Assembly (NCBI RefSeq): GCF_026004055.1
Contig: NZ_BPIJ01000001.1
Coordinates: 868,001 to 932,000 of the forward strand
Direction of reading: 5' to 3'
Source: Meiothermus sp.
GTDB taxonomy: Bacteria > Deinococcota > Deinococci > Deinococcales > Thermaceae
DNA length: 64,000 nt
The position numbers were made by a program, and so were the translations under genes. Positions 48,471-58,092 of the stretch are shown one piece after another. The notes below the pieces were generated by a model, which worked only from the letters and a program-made list of their open reading frames with translations, had not been told where the DNA came from and searched no databases. Numbering within the stretch: position 1 is the first letter of the stretch; every line of letters begins with the position of its first letter.

Positions 48471-48650
48471 GTGGCGAATGACAATAAACCACCGAAGTTT
48501 TATTCACCCAAGACCTCCCCTTTCCTAAACTCAGTGCGCGAGGCCATCCGGGTTCGCCATCTAGCCCATAGCACTGAACGGTCGTATTTACGTTACATCA
48601 CCGACTTCCTCCTCAATAATTCCGCACCCGACCAAGTGGCGTTTTGCTAA
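48471..48650 (+). pseudogene. intI: Truncated integron integrase (IntI N-terminus)
   Basis: 59 codons from GTG 48471 to TAA 48648-48650: SPFLNSVREAIRVRHLAHST and ERSYLRYITDFLLNN match the SAM-like N-terminal domain of integron/tyrosine integrases (compare VREAIRxRHYSxRTExAYxxWIxxF). The R, H, R and catalytic Tyr residues of the C-terminal domain are absent and sequence after the stop is not integrase-like. It is divergent from the cassettes across an attI-like site, as in true integrons. So the integron can no longer make its own active integrase. Confidence 0.75.
48483..48511 (-). promoter_or_regulatory. Candidate cassette promoter (Pc)
   Basis: Inside the integrase fragment and pointing to the cassettes: TTGGGT (48511-48506), 17-nt spacer, TTTATT (48488-48483). 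Pc usually lies in intI or attI. Seen by eye only. Confidence 0.4.
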
Positions 48651-48801
48651 AGCAACGCTCGAGTGTAGTTTGTACTAAAGCGCTTTGTTGTAATAAACTC
48701 TGCTCCAAACCAAGCCCTCACGGTGGAGACAGTCAACGGTCTCCGCTCTTTGTTGTGTCAGGGTAGACTATGCGGCGTTACGATCGTTCTGGAGCTCGAG
48801 T

Positions 48802-51078
48802 ATGACACTTGCGGTAATATCGGCTTTTTTGGGTGCACTGCTTGCACCGCTCTTCCACCGCTGGCTGGGTCACCGGGCGGGCTGGGGGCTGGCCCTGTTG
48901 CCCCTGGGCCTTACGGTGTACTTTGCCAGTCTGCTGCCGGGCGTGGTAGCAGGCAACCCGGTGCGGCATAGCGCGGCCTGGGTGCCTACCCTCTCGGTCA
49001 ACTTTTCCTTTTACCTGGACGGGCTTTCGCTCCTATTTGCCCTGCTCATCACAGGCATCGGCACCTTCATCGTGATCTATACCGGCGGCTACCTCAAAGG
49101 CCACCCCGACCTGGGGCGCTTCTATCTGGTTCTCCTGCTCTTCATGGCCTCCATGCTGGGGCTGGTGCTGGCCGACAACATCGTGACGCTGTTTGTGATG
49201 TGGGAGCTCACCAGCCTCACCTCCTATCTGCTGATCGGGTTCAACCACACCGAGTTCCGCTCGCGCCGAGCGGCCACCCAGGCGCTATTTGTCACGGCAG
49301 GGGGTGGGCTGGCCCTGCTGGCGGGGCTGATCCTGCTGGCGGGGATGGGGGGTTCGTGGGAGATTTCCGAGCTGCTCGCCAAGGGCGAGGTGCTACGGGC
49401 GCACCCGTGGTACCTGGGCGCGCTGGTGCTGGTGCTCTTAGGGGCTTTTACCAAGTCGGCCCAGTTCCCCTTCCACTTCTGGCTCCCCAACGCTATGGAG
49501 GCGCCCACCCCGGTCTCGGCCTACCTGCACTCGGCCACCATGGTCAAGGCCGGGGTGTATCTGCTGGCCCGGCTCCAGCCCGCCCTTGGCGGCACCGAGG
49601 TCTGGAGCAGCACCCTGATGGCCTTTGGGCTGGCCACCCTGCTCACCGGGGCCACCCTCACCTTCCGCCACACCGACCTCAAGCGGCTTTTGGCCTACTC
49701 CACGGTGGCCGCGCTGGGGGCCCTGGTCTTTGCGATTGGGATGGTGCCCCTTACCAGCTACTACGGGGCGGTGGGTTTTGCCACCTTCCTGCTGGCCCAC
49801 TCGCTCTACAAGGGGGGGCTCTTCATGGCGGCGGGGGCTGTGGATCACGAGGCCGGCACCCGCGATATCAACCAGCTCTCGGGCCTCTTTCGGGCCATGC
49901 CCATCACGGGGGTGGCGGTGGTGCTGGCAGCCCTGTCGCTGGCCGGGCTACCGCCGGTGCTGGGGTTCATTGGAAAAGAGGCCCTTTACACGGCCTCCCT
50001 AGGGGCAGCGCCGGCCTGGATGACTGGGCTGGCGGTGCTGGGCTTTGCGGTGGGGGCTACCCTGGCCCTCATCCTCACGGTGCCCTTTTTCAGGGGCCGG
50101 CCCCCCGAGGGGGTGCACGAGGGATCCCCGAGCCTCTGGCTGGGGCCGGTGGTGCTGGCGGGGCTGGGCCTTCTGGTGGGGCTTTTCCCGGGGCTTTACA
50201 ACCCCCTGGCCGATGCCGTGGCCAGCGCGGTGAAAGGAGCACCTATTGCGTATCACCTGAAGCTCTGGCACGGCTTCAACCTGCCGCTGCTGTTGAGCCT
50301 GGTTACGGTGCTTCTGGGTGTGGGGCTTTACTTCCTCTACCCCCGGCTCCAGGCCTGGATGGCCCAAGACCCCGTCCCCGGCCCCGAAAACGGCTATGTG
50401 GCCCTGCTACGGGGGCTCTTGCGGCTGGCCCAGCGCCTCGAGCAAATTCTGCAAAGCGGCTCGCTGCGGGCCTATCTGGTCTGGGTGTTTGCGGGCCTAT
50501 CGGGGCTGGTGGGGCTGGCCCTGTGGCGGAGCGGCCCGCTGCCCTGGCCCGGTGAAGCCTCCGCTGTCAACGCGGCCCAGGTCGTGCTGATGGCCCTGAT
50601 GTTGCTGGGGGCCCTGCTGGCGCTGCGGCTGCGCTCGCACCTGGCGATGGTGGTGGTGGCGGGCATTGTGGGGGCCGGGGTGGCGCTATTGTTCCTGCTG
50701 CAAAACGCCCCCGATCTCTCGATAACCCAGTTTTTGGTCGAGACCCTTACCGCCATCCTGATTGCCCTGGTGCTGCTGCAAATCCGCAACATCGGCGAGG
50801 TGCCCAGGGGCCGCTTTTTGGACAAAGCGGTGGCGCTCTTGTTTGGCAGTCTCGTGACCGTGCTGATGCTGGGGATGCTGGCGGAGCCGATGGAGCTGCA
50901 CCTGAGCCACTTCTTTGCCCAGAAGAGCCTGCCCGAGGGCTTCGGGCGCAACATCGTGAACGTGATATTGGTGGACTTCCGGGGTCTGGACACCTTTGGC
51001 GAGATGACCGTGGTGGGGCTGGCTGGCCTGGGGGTCTACGCTCTCTTGAAGCGCCGGCGCCGGGAGGAGAAGCCGTGA
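48802..51078 (+). CDS. mrpA: Na+/H+ antiporter subunit A
   Basis: 758 aa, NuoL-related multi-spanning subunit of the Mrp antiporter. [56 protein letters not shown] (the Nuo-type proton channel signature), [22 protein letters not shown]. The C-terminal part is the MrpA-specific domain ([37 protein letters not shown]). GGAG SD 7 nt before ATG 48802. First of seven overlapping genes. Confidence 0.96.
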   Translation: MTLAVISAFLGALLAPLFHRWLGHRAGWGLALLPLGLTVYFASLLPGVVAGNPVRHSAAWVPTLSVNFSFYLDGLSLLFALLITGIGTFIVIYTGGYLKGHPDLGRFYLVLLLFMASMLGLVLADNIVTLFVMWELTSLTSYLLIGFNHTEFRSRRAATQALFVTAGGGLALLAGLILLAGMGGSWEISELLAKGEVLRAHPWYLGALVLVLLGAFTKSAQFPFHFWLPNAMEAPTPVSAYLHSATMVKAGVYLLARLQPALGGTEVWSSTLMAFGLATLLTGATLTFRHTDLKRLLAYSTVAALGALVFAIGMVPLTSYYGAVGFATFLLAHSLYKGGLFMAAGAVDHEAGTRDINQLSGLFRAMPITGVAVVLAALSLAGLPPVLGFIGKEALYTASLGAAPAWMTGLAVLGFAVGATLALILTVPFFRGRPPEGVHEGSPSLWLGPVVLAGLGLLVGLFPGLYNPLADAVASAVKGAPIAYHLKLWHGFNLPLLLSLVTVLLGVGLYFLYPRLQAWMAQDPVPGPENGYVALLRGLLRLAQRLEQILQSGSLRAYLVWVFAGLSGLVGLALWRSGPLPWPGEASAVNAAQVVLMALMLLGALLALRLRSHLAMVVVAGIVGAGVALLFLLQNAPDLSITQFLVETLTAILIALVLLQIRNIGEVPRGRFLDKAVALLFGSLVTVLMLGMLAEPMELHLSHFFAQKSLPEGFGRNIVNVILVDFRGLDTFGEMTVVGLAGLGVYALLKRRRREEKP

Positions 51079-51500
51079 ATACGCTGATTTTGAAAACCAC
51101 CTCGAGGTTCCTCTTCACCTTGTTGCTTTTGCTCTCGGTCTTCCTGCTGTTCCGGGGCCACAACGAGCCGGGCGGGGGCTTTATCGGGGCACTGGTGGCG
51201 GTGGGGGCCTATGCGCTTTATGCCCTGGCCCACGGGCTCACGGCGGCCTGCAAGCTGCTGCCCCTGCCCCCTTTGCGGCTGGTGGGCTGGGGGTTGCTGG
51301 TGGCCCTGCTGAGCGCGCTGGTGGCCCTTTTTCTGGGCAAACCGCTCATGACCGGCGTCTGGTTCAGCCTGTTTGGGGTGAAGGTGGGCACCCCGGTCAT
51401 CTTCGACATCGGGGTGTATCTGACCGTGTTTGGAGCCCTGTTGTCGGCTATTTTTGGCCTCGAGGAAACCGCCGACCGCACCCCCGAGGAGGCCCCCTGA
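51075..51500 (+). CDS. mrpB: Na+/H+ antiporter subunit B
   Basis: 141 aa, GTG start overlapping the mrpA stop. [21 protein letters not shown] is the MrpB hallmark, with [24 protein letters not shown] near the end. Four TM helices by eye. Confidence 0.95.
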   Translation: MNTLILKTTSRFLFTLLLLLSVFLLFRGHNEPGGGFIGALVAVGAYALYALAHGLTAACKLLPLPPLRLVGWGLLVALLSALVALFLGKPLMTGVWFSLFGVKVGTPVIFDIGVYLTVFGALLSAIFGLEETADRTPEEAP

Positions 51501-51892
51501 TGGAAACCCTGATGGCCTTTTTAGTGGGCGGCCTGACCGCGGTGGGGGTCTACCTGATGCTTAGGCCCCACCTGATCCAGTTTCTGATTGGCTTTCTGGT
51601 GCTGGGCAACGCCGCCAACCTGCTGATTTTCACCTCCGGTCGGCTGGGCAGTGCATTTCCGCCGCTGGTGCAGCCAGGCGGCGCGGTGCTGGAGCCCTAT
51701 GCCAACCCCCTGCCCCAGGCCCTGATCCTGACCGCCATCGTGATCGGCTTCGCCCTGGCGGCTTTTGGCATCGTGCTTTTCTTCCGGGCCGAGCAGGTGC
51801 TAAAGACGCTCAACGCCGAGGCCATGCCGGAGAGGCTCGGGGCCGTCCCCGCCCCCTCGCCGGTGGACGAGGTTCGGGAGGAACAGGTATGA
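51500..51892 (+). CDS. mrpC: Na+/H+ antiporter subunit C
   Basis: 130 aa, NuoK-like. VGVYLMLRPHLIQFLIGFLVLGNAANLLIF and LPQALILTAIVIGFALAAF are the family blocks. The ATG overlaps the mrpB stop (TGATG). Confidence 0.95.
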   Translation: METLMAFLVGGLTAVGVYLMLRPHLIQFLIGFLVLGNAANLLIFTSGRLGSAFPPLVQPGGAVLEPYANPLPQALILTAIVIGFALAAFGIVLFFRAEQVLKTLNAEAMPERLGAVPAPSPVDEVREEQV

Positions 51893-53367
51893 GCTGGCTT
51901 ATTGTCCTCCCTCTGCTGATGCCCCTCACCACCGGCATCCTGTGCCTGGTGGTGGGGAACCGCCCCGCCCAGCGGGTGCTGGGCCTGGTGGGAGCGCTGG
52001 GCCTCTTGGCCGCCGCCCTCGCCCTACTCACCCAGGTCAACCAGCAGGGCATCCAGGCCGTGCAGGTGGGCAACTGGCCCGCGCCCTTCGGCATCACCTT
52101 TGTGGCCGACCACCTCTCGGCCCTGATGGTGCTGGTCACCGGGGTGGTGGCGGTGGTGGTGGCCCTCTACGCCCTGGCCGAGAGCGACGCGCCCCGCGAG
52201 CAACTGGGCTACTATGCCCTCTCCCACTTCCTGCTCTTTGGGGTGGTGGGGGCCTTCCTCACCGGCGACCTCTTCAACCTCTACGTCTGGTTCGAGGTGC
52301 TGCTGCTCTCCTCGTTTGTGCTGATGATTCTGGGCGGTAGCAAGGCCCAGCTTACGGGAGGGGTCAAGTACTTTACGGTCTCGCTGCTCTCCTCGATTCT
52401 GTTTTTGGTAGCGGTGGGGCTTCTGTACGGGGCTACGGGGGCGCTGAACATGGCCGACCTGGCCACCCGGGTGGGGTCGGTTGCGCCGGGCTTGCTTACC
52501 GCGCTGGCCATGCTTTTTCTGGGGGCTTTTGGCCTCAAGGCGGCGGTGTTTCCCTTCTTCTTTTGGCTCCCCGCCTCCTACCCCGCCCCGCCGGTCATCA
52601 TCTCGGCCCTGTTTGCGGGCCTACTGACCAAGGTGGGGGTGTACGCGCTCATCCGGGTCTTCACCCTGCTCTTTACCCAGGACACCGCCTTCACCCATAC
52701 GGTGATTCTTTGGATAGCGGGCCTCACCCTGCTGTTGGGGGTGCTGCTGGCCCTGGCCCAGGGGGAGCTAAGGCGGCTTTTGTCGTTCCAGCTGGTAAGC
52801 CACATCGGCTACATGCTGATGGGCCTGGGCATCCTGAGCCCGTTGGCCCTGGCGGGCTCGGTGTTTTATGCCCTGAACCACATGATCGTGATTGCCGCTT
52901 TGTTTCTGCTGGCGGGGCTTTTGCAGCGCCTGCAGGGCACCACCGTGCTGGTGCGGATGGGCGGGCTCTACCGGAGCCACCCCTGGCTGGCGGTACTCTT
53001 CTTGCTGCCGGCCTTCTCGCTGGCCGGGCTGCCGCCCTTCTCGGGCTTCTGGGCCAAGTTCACGCTGGTGGCGGCGAGCTTGCAGGCCGGGCAGTACGCT
53101 ATTGTGGCGGTGGCCCTGCTGGTGGGCCTCTTGACCTTGCTCTCGATGGGCCTGGTGTTTGCCGAGGTCTTCTGGAAAAACCCGCCCAGGCCCCCCGTTG
53201 GCGTAGCAAGCCCGCCGGGGCTCATAGTGCCGGTGGCGCTTTTGGCCCTGCTCACCCTGGGCCTGGGGCTATGGGCCGAGCCGCTTTTGGCCCTCTCGCA
53301 GGCGGCGGCTCAGGAACTCCTCGAGCCCAGTCGCTATATTGAAGCCGTACTGGGGGTGAGCCGATGA
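51889..53367 (+). CDS. mrpD: Na+/H+ antiporter subunit D
   Basis: 492 aa, NuoN/M-like. YALSHFLLFGVVGAFLTGDLFNLYVWFEVLL, FGLKAAVFPFFFWLPASYPAPP, RRLLSFQLVSHIGYMLMGLG, SLAGLPPFSGFWAKF. Overlaps mrpC by 4 bp (ATGA). Confidence 0.96.
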   Translation: MSWLIVLPLLMPLTTGILCLVVGNRPAQRVLGLVGALGLLAAALALLTQVNQQGIQAVQVGNWPAPFGITFVADHLSALMVLVTGVVAVVVALYALAESDAPREQLGYYALSHFLLFGVVGAFLTGDLFNLYVWFEVLLLSSFVLMILGGSKAQLTGGVKYFTVSLLSSILFLVAVGLLYGATGALNMADLATRVGSVAPGLLTALAMLFLGAFGLKAAVFPFFFWLPASYPAPPVIISALFAGLLTKVGVYALIRVFTLLFTQDTAFTHTVILWIAGLTLLLGVLLALAQGELRRLLSFQLVSHIGYMLMGLGILSPLALAGSVFYALNHMIVIAALFLLAGLLQRLQGTTVLVRMGGLYRSHPWLAVLFLLPAFSLAGLPPFSGFWAKFTLVAASLQAGQYAIVAVALLVGLLTLLSMGLVFAEVFWKNPPRPPVGVASPPGLIVPVALLALLTLGLGLWAEPLLALSQAAAQELLEPSRYIEAVLGVSR

Positions 53368-53843
53368 AGGCCTTCGTCTACAACGTGGTGCTGACGGTGT
53401 TCTGGATGCTGGTGACGGAGAGCTTTACCCTCTCCAACTTTCTGGTGGGCTTTGCCATCAGTTTCCTGATTTTGCTGCTGGCCCGCCCCCTCTTCGATGC
53501 CCCCTCGAGGCGCTACTTCACCCTGGCCTGGAAGCTCCCCCGCTTTGTGGCCCTGATGCTTTGGGAGATCGTGCTCTCGAGCCTGCGGGTGGCCCAGGCG
53601 GTGCTCTCGCCCCGGATGCCCATCAGGCCGGGCATTTTTGCCTATCCGCTCGAGGTCAAAAGCGACCTGGAAATCACCCTGCTGGCCAACCTGATCACCC
53701 TGACCCCCGGCACCCTGAGCCTGGATGTCTCCTCCGACCGCAAGGTGCTCTATGTGCACGGGATGTTTGTGGACAACCCCCAGGCCGTCATCCAGTCCAC
53801 CCACGACAGCCTGGAAAAAGCTGTGCTGGAGGTGACCCGATGA
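53364..53843 (+). CDS. mrpE: Na+/H+ antiporter subunit E
   Basis: 159 aa. [20 protein letters not shown] at the start, then MRPG-type [41 protein letters not shown], the MrpE hallmark. Overlaps mrpD by 4 bp. Confidence 0.95.
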   Translation: MKAFVYNVVLTVFWMLVTESFTLSNFLVGFAISFLILLLARPLFDAPSRRYFTLAWKLPRFVALMLWEIVLSSLRVAQAVLSPRMPIRPGIFAYPLEVKSDLEITLLANLITLTPGTLSLDVSSDRKVLYVHGMFVDNPQAVIQSTHDSLEKAVLEVTR

Positions 53844-54106
53844 GCTTTTTGGAAGGGGCCTTGCTGGCCCTTACGCTCACCCTGCCCTTTGCGGTGTACC
53901 GACTGGTCAAAGGCCCCACCCTGCCCGACCGGGTGGTAGGCCTCGACCTGATTACCTCGGTCTCGGTGGCCATGGCCGCGCTCTATGCCCTGGTCAGCGG
54001 CCAGACCGCCTTTCTGGACGTGGCCATCGCGCTGGCCCTGTTTGCTTTTCTGGCCACGCTGGGCCTGGCCCGCTACATCGAGTACCGGGGCCATAAGGGA
54101 GACTGA
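53840..54106 (+). CDS. mrpF: Na+/H+ antiporter subunit F
   Basis: 88 aa from ATG 53840 overlapping the mrpE stop. RLVKGPTLPDRVVGLDLITS and TAFLDVAIALALFAFLATLGLARYIE are the MrpF blocks; three TM helices. Confidence 0.95.
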   Translation: MSFLEGALLALTLTLPFAVYRLVKGPTLPDRVVGLDLITSVSVAMAALYALVSGQTAFLDVAIALALFAFLATLGLARYIEYRGHKGD

Positions 54107-54108
54107 GC

Positions 54109-54492
54109 ATGGTAGACCTGCTGGTGTATGCGCTGGCTTCCGTGGGGATCTTCTTTCTGTTCGTCGCGGCCATCGGGGTGGTGCGGATGCCCGATCTCTA
54201 CAACCGGATGCACGCCACCTCCAAGGCGGGGACGTTGGGGGTAGGTCTCATTCTGGTGGCGGTAGCGGTGTTCTACCACGAACTCTCGGTAGCGGCCCGC
54301 GCGCTTTCGGCCCTGGCCTTCATCATCCTGACCGCGCCGGTAGCCGCCCACGCTTTGGGCCGGGCGGCCTACCTTTCGGGTGTGAAGCCCTGTGAGGACA
54401 CCTACATTGACGAGCTAGCAGGGCACTACCAGAAAAACCACAGGCTCGAGTCGGTAGAGGTCAAGCCCCCCGTAGCCGACCCTTCGGAGTAA
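54109..54492 (+). CDS. mrpG: Na+/H+ antiporter subunit G
   Basis: 127 aa. GVVRMPDLYNRMHATSKAGTLGV and ALAFIILTAPVAAHALGRAAY are typical. Two nt after mrpF. It completes the seven-subunit Mrp set for Na+ (K+)/H+ exchange, important for pH and salt homeostasis. It has an extended acidic tail. Confidence 0.95.
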   Translation: MVDLLVYALASVGIFFLFVAAIGVVRMPDLYNRMHATSKAGTLGVGLILVAVAVFYHELSVAARALSALAFIILTAPVAAHALGRAAYLSGVKPCEDTYIDELAGHYQKNHRLESVEVKPPVADPSE

Positions 54493-54496
54493 GCCT

Positions 54497-55237
54497 TCAA
54501 ACCCCCAGGCGCTCGAGGTAGTAAGGCAGCATCCTACGCCACCAGGGCCAGTCGTGGTCTACGTCGTGGCCCCAGTACTCCACCAAAGCGGGGATGCGCT
54601 TTTCGGCCAACACCCGCTCCATGGCACGCGTATCGGCGATGCACTCCTCTTCCCAGCGGCCCTGCCCGACTACGAAGACGATTTTTTTCCCATGGCGGTA
54701 GCGCTCCAAAAGGGCCTCGTCGTGCATGTTGGCCAGGTACCATAGGGGCGAGTTGAAGTAGGCGTCCATCCCCCCTTCGTCCCCCACAAAGCCCCGCACC
54801 TGGTAGAGCCCCGATAGGGCGATCACCCCGTCGAAGGCCTCGGGGTGCTTGAAGAAGAAGTTGGCGGCGTGGAAGGCCCCCATGCTGCAACCGGTGAGCC
54901 ACATGGTGGGTAGACCCGTGTTCCTCTGCACAAAGGGCACCACCTCCCCCATGATGTAGGTGTCGTAGTCGTTGTGTCGACGTGCCCGTTCCCAAGGGGG
55001 AACGCTCTGGTTGGTCCAGCTCTGCCAGTCAATGCCGTCCACGCAGATGAACTTAATCCGGCCCGCCTCGAGCAGGTAGCCGCAGGCCTCTACCATGCCC
55101 CCATGCCCCTCCCAGTCGTACCAGCGCCCGTTCTGGGCTGGAAAGACCACGATGGGCTGGCCGTAGTGGCCGTACACCTTGAGCTCCATTTCCTGGCCCA
55201 AGGCTGGGCTGTACCACTTGTGGTACTCGGTGTGCAT
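54497..55237 (-). CDS. Esterase-family alpha/beta hydrolase
   Basis: 246 aa. Alpha/beta-hydrolase with nucleophile elbow LTGCSMGAFHAANFFF, an N-terminal VFPAQNGRWYDWEGHGG, FICVDGIDWQSW, and a late WGHDVDHDWPWWRRML holding the probable catalytic His. It resembles the Esterase (EstD-like) family. Its start lies 2 bp after the stop of the ATP-grasp gene, so the two are one unit. Substrate unknown. It is convergent with mrpG, with only 4 bp between their stops. Confidence 0.87.
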   Translation of the reverse strand: MHTEYHKWYSPALGQEMELKVYGHYGQPIVVFPAQNGRWYDWEGHGGMVEACGYLLEAGRIKFICVDGIDWQSWTNQSVPPWERARRHNDYDTYIMGEVVPFVQRNTGLPTMWLTGCSMGAFHAANFFFKHPEAFDGVIALSGLYQVRGFVGDEGGMDAYFNSPLWYLANMHDEALLERYRHGKKIVFVVGQGRWEEECIADTRAMERVLAEKRIPALVEYWGHDVDHDWPWWRRMLPYYLERLGV

Positions 55238-55239
55238 GG

Positions 55240-56400
55240 CTAGGCTCGCTCCTGAATGGCCTGGGCAGCAGCCAGAAGGGTGTCCAGATCAGGGTGGCGC
55301 AAAATATAGCCATAGTTGCCAATGGCCCCCGCAAAGATGCCGCTAATGCGCTCGTGGTGGGCGACCAGGGGGCCAAACTCGGCCATCACCTGCTCGTGCG
55401 AGCGCTTGTAGTGGATGTGGTCTTTGCGGCCCACATAGGTGCAGAAATAGGGGTGTTTGGCCTGCTGGCTTACACTGCCGTAGGTAAGCACGTTTACCCA
55501 TTCCCGGAAGATGTCGATGTCGTTGGCGTAGTTGAACATGTCAATCGAGAGCCCACCCGGCGGGCGCATGTTCACTTCCAGGGCCACCAAAGAGCCGTCC
55601 TCGAGGCGAAAAAACTCGAAGTGGAAGAAGCGTTCCCGCACATTGAAAGCCTTGACCACCTTTCGCCCGGCCTCGCGCAAGTCTTCGGGGATTTCCCGCA
55701 CCATGTAGTAGTAGATGTCGGTGTCTTCGTTGACCACGTCCATCACGCCTTTGGAGTACTCGAGCGAACTATCAAAGACCACGTTGCCTTTGATGTCGGT
55801 GAGGCCATCGTAGGTAACGATTTTGCCGGGAATGAACTCCTCCATAATGTAGTCCACCGGGGGCTTGGTAGCGATATAGTCCATCAACTCGGCATCGTTG
55901 GTAATTTTGTAGGTTTTGGCCGCACCTACCCCGACATCGGGCTTGGCCACCACCGGATAGCCCACCTCCTCTACAAAGTCCTGGGCTTCCACCGGGGTAA
56001 GACAGACCCTCCCCCGCGCAACCCTCAGTCCTGCTTGCTGAAAGTACTGCTTCATCACCGACTTACGCTTGACCCGATCCATATCCGCAGGGCGCAGGCC
56101 AAAAATGTTGAAGTCCTCGCGCAGCATGGCCTCGGTCTCGAGCCAATACTCATTCATGGAGTCGAGCCGGTCGAGCTTGCCGTATTTGTGGGTAAAGTAG
56201 CCCAACGCCCGCACCAGCTCGTCGTAGTTGTGCATGTCGGAAACTTTGTAATACTCGGTCAGGGCGTTCTTCAGTTCGGGTCGCAGAGCATCGTACTCGG
56301 CATCGGCCAAACCCAGCACATTGTGCCCTGCTTCGCGCAAACGCACGCAAAACGGCCAGAAATTGGGAGGGAAATGGGGGGAAAGAAAAACCACATTCAT
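55240..56400 (-). CDS. ATP-grasp ligase, substrate unknown
   Basis: 386 aa from ATG 56400 (GGAGG SD 6-7 nt upstream). N-terminal NVVFLSPHFPPNFWPFCVRL, then ATP-grasp: FVEEVGYPVVAKPDVGVGAAKTYKI (ATP lysine loop), YIMEEFIPGKIVTYDGLTDI, and FHFEFFRLEDGSLVALEVNMRPPGGLSIDMF (metal-binding E...N). Such enzymes join a carboxylate to an amine. It is paired with an esterase gene, which suggests a small biosynthetic or modification unit. Product unknown. Confidence 0.88.
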   Translation of the reverse strand: MNVVFLSPHFPPNFWPFCVRLREAGHNVLGLADAEYDALRPELKNALTEYYKVSDMHNYDELVRALGYFTHKYGKLDRLDSMNEYWLETEAMLREDFNIFGLRPADMDRVKRKSVMKQYFQQAGLRVARGRVCLTPVEAQDFVEEVGYPVVAKPDVGVGAAKTYKITNDAELMDYIATKPPVDYIMEEFIPGKIVTYDGLTDIKGNVVFDSSLEYSKGVMDVVNEDTDIYYYMVREIPEDLREAGRKVVKAFNVRERFFHFEFFRLEDGSLVALEVNMRPPGGLSIDMFNYANDIDIFREWVNVLTYGSVSQQAKHPYFCTYVGRKDHIHYKRSHEQVMAEFGPLVAHHERISGIFAGAIGNYGYILRHPDLDTLLAAAQAIQERA

Positions 56401-56749
56401 GCCAAACCTCCAAGGCTTTTGGTGTCCCCAGTATTCCCAAGCAAAGCCCATAAATCAAGCCGAAGAAGTCTGAATCATCACCTTTGTATCGCCGCCAAAA
56501 GCCCTACCCTCATCGCACAAGGACGACCCGCGGAAACTTAGTGGTCTGGTAACAAAATACGCAGCATGGGGTTTAGCCTTCAGAACGCGCCGTGTCTCGT
56601 AAACCTGGGCCTTCGGTGCCTTGCCTGTACGGTCATGCAAAAAGCACCCCACCCCGCTTCGCCCCTTCCCTCCCCTACTGCGTAGGGGAGGCCAGGTGGG
56701 GTGGCTGACCTGGCAGCGGATTGGGGGCCTTGCCTAATACCCTCCCCCA

Positions 56750-56779
56750 CCCTCCCTACGCGGTAGGGAGGGCGTTTTT
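56750..56779 (+). terminator. GC hairpin with T-run
   Basis: CCCTCCCTAC (56750-56759) / GTAGGGAGGG (56763-56772) followed by CGTTTTT. A similar hairpin, CCTCCCCTAC/GTAGGGGAGG, lies at 56669-56691 inside CCACCCC/GGGGTGG. No plus-strand gene precedes it, so these look like REP-type repeats rather than a used terminator. Confidence 0.5.
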
Positions 56780-56881
56780 CGGCCATCTCGGGGGCCGAAG
56801 TGGGATGGAATCTCTACATCGATGTATTCGGTGTGCAGTACAAAACTTCGGAAATTTAGTTACCATACCACTAAGAATCTT

Positions 56882-57101
56882 TTGTCCTGGACAAAACAGT
56901 GGCCGCCGGGAAACTCGAAACCCAAGCACCCGTGGCCCACGCCCCAGTGCGTAACATGCGTCTGCCAGGGAATGGCTTATGCCATAGCCACAACGTGGCT
57001 AACCTGGCCCAGACGCAACGCAGACAAGCGTGCCTCACCTCGGTGAGGCACGTCTACTTGTCCCTTCTCGTTTTCGTGGGCGGCCACGTCTGTGAAGAGC
57101 G
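56882..57101 (+). repeat. Dispersed hairpin repeat B, copy 2
   Basis: Begins TTTGTCCTGGACAAAACAG, then GGGAAACTCGAAACCCAAGC, an extra ~95 bp not present in copy 1, then CAAGCGTGCCTCACC/GGTGAGGCACG hairpin and CTTGTCCCTTCTCGTTTTCG with TGGGCGGCCACGTCTGTGAA (ending AGAGCGC). The flanks match copy 1 at 16368-16481 almost exactly; the hairpin arms are different but paired. Confidence 0.8.
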
Positions 57102-57178
57102 CTGTATCGCGGTTCTGGCCAAAAGGGCCCACGCGGTAGCTCGTGCTGTAGTTCCTGCAACAAAAACCGCTGTAGGGA

Positions 57179-58075
57179 CTATTCACTTTCCAGCGCCTGT
57201 CGCACATTGCCGTCTACCCTATCTAGCAAGGCCTGGGCAGCCTCGGCATCCAGGTTTTTTTTCAGCATCACGATGGCAGTTTTGACCCGGTAGCTGCTAG
57301 ACTGAAGCGCAGCCCTGGCTTGCTCCTCTGCAACCCCCGTTGCTGCTACCGTTAGTCGAACTGCCCGCGCCAAGAGCTTGGTGTTGGTAGCCTGTACATC
57401 CACCATCAAGTTGCCATACACCTTCCCGAGCCGCACCATCAGGGCACTGGAAAAGGCATTTAGGGCAATCTTCTGGGCCGTTCCGGCCTTGAGGCGGGTC
57501 GAGCCCGAAATCACTTCGGGGCCGGTGTCCAGCACGATACCCACCTCGCTTTGCTGCACCAGAGGGGTCTCGGGGTTGTTGGCAATACCGATGGTGAGGG
57601 CTCCCACTTCCCGAGCGACCCCAATAGCCCCCAGCGGGTAGGGGGTGGTGCCGGAAGCAGCTATTCCAATCACTACATCCTGAACCGTTGGACAAAGCGC
57701 CAAAAGGTCGCGCCTTCCGGCCTCGAAGTCGTCCTCTGCACCCTCCACCGCCTGCCACAAGGCTTCCCGACCTCCTGCAATGCAGGCCACCGCCCTCTCT
57801 TGGGGCCAAGAAAAGGTAGGTGGGAGCTCGGAAGCATCGAGCTGCCCCAGGCGTCCGCTGGTACCGGCGCCCACATAAATCAGGCGCCCGCCTGCTTTGA
57901 TGCGCTCCAGGGCTAGCTCAACCGCGTTTGCAATCTGCGGTACAGCCTGTTGCACAGCTTGTACAGCCCGAAGCTGATCGTCTACCAGGGCCTGCACCAT
58001 AGCCCGGGTAGAACGGGTCTCGAGGTCGCGGTGGGCTTCGCTAATCTGTTCGGTGGCCAGAAGGGATGGGTTCAT
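57179..58075 (-). CDS. murQ: N-acetylmuramic acid 6-phosphate etherase
   Basis: 298 aa, the E. coli MurQ length, from ATG 58075. SIS fold: GRLIYVGAGTSGRLGQLDASELPPTF, DVVIGIAASGTTPYPLGAI, EVISGSTRLKAGTAQKIALNAFSSA. Cleaves MurNAc-6-P to GlcNAc-6-P and lactate in peptidoglycan recycling. Last gene of the amino-sugar operon, 17 bp after the kinase gene. Confidence 0.95.
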   Translation of the reverse strand: MNPSLLATEQISEAHRDLETRSTRAMVQALVDDQLRAVQAVQQAVPQIANAVELALERIKAGGRLIYVGAGTSGRLGQLDASELPPTFSWPQERAVACIAGGREALWQAVEGAEDDFEAGRRDLLALCPTVQDVVIGIAASGTTPYPLGAIGVAREVGALTIGIANNPETPLVQQSEVGIVLDTGPEVISGSTRLKAGTAQKIALNAFSSALMVRLGKVYGNLMVDVQATNTKLLARAVRLTVAATGVAEEQARAALQSSSYRVKTAIVMLKKNLDAEAAQALLDRVDGNVRQALESE

Positions 58076-58092
58076 AATGCACCGTTGCACGA

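Larger units (their letters stand above)
56401..57178. other. 778-bp intergenic region with hairpins and repeat B
   Basis: No protein gene is supported. It holds two GC-rich hairpins (56669-56691 and 56750-56772), an AT-richer stretch at 56820-56880, and dispersed repeat B copy 2 (56882-57101). Both flanking genes are on the minus strand (ATP-grasp reading away, murQ ending at 57179), so the hairpins may separate the two units. Confidence 0.6.

Noticed and set aside
48720-48760. Possible Na+ or other riboswitch before mrpA
   Set aside because: Only a 6-bp hairpin GGAGAC/GTCTCC is present; no conserved riboswitch core is recognisable.
48770-48805. 11-codon upstream ORF ([11 protein letters not shown]) ending on the mrpA start
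   Set aside because: Its ATG directly abuts the only TANNNT box, so transcription from that box would begin after it, and it has no ribosome site.
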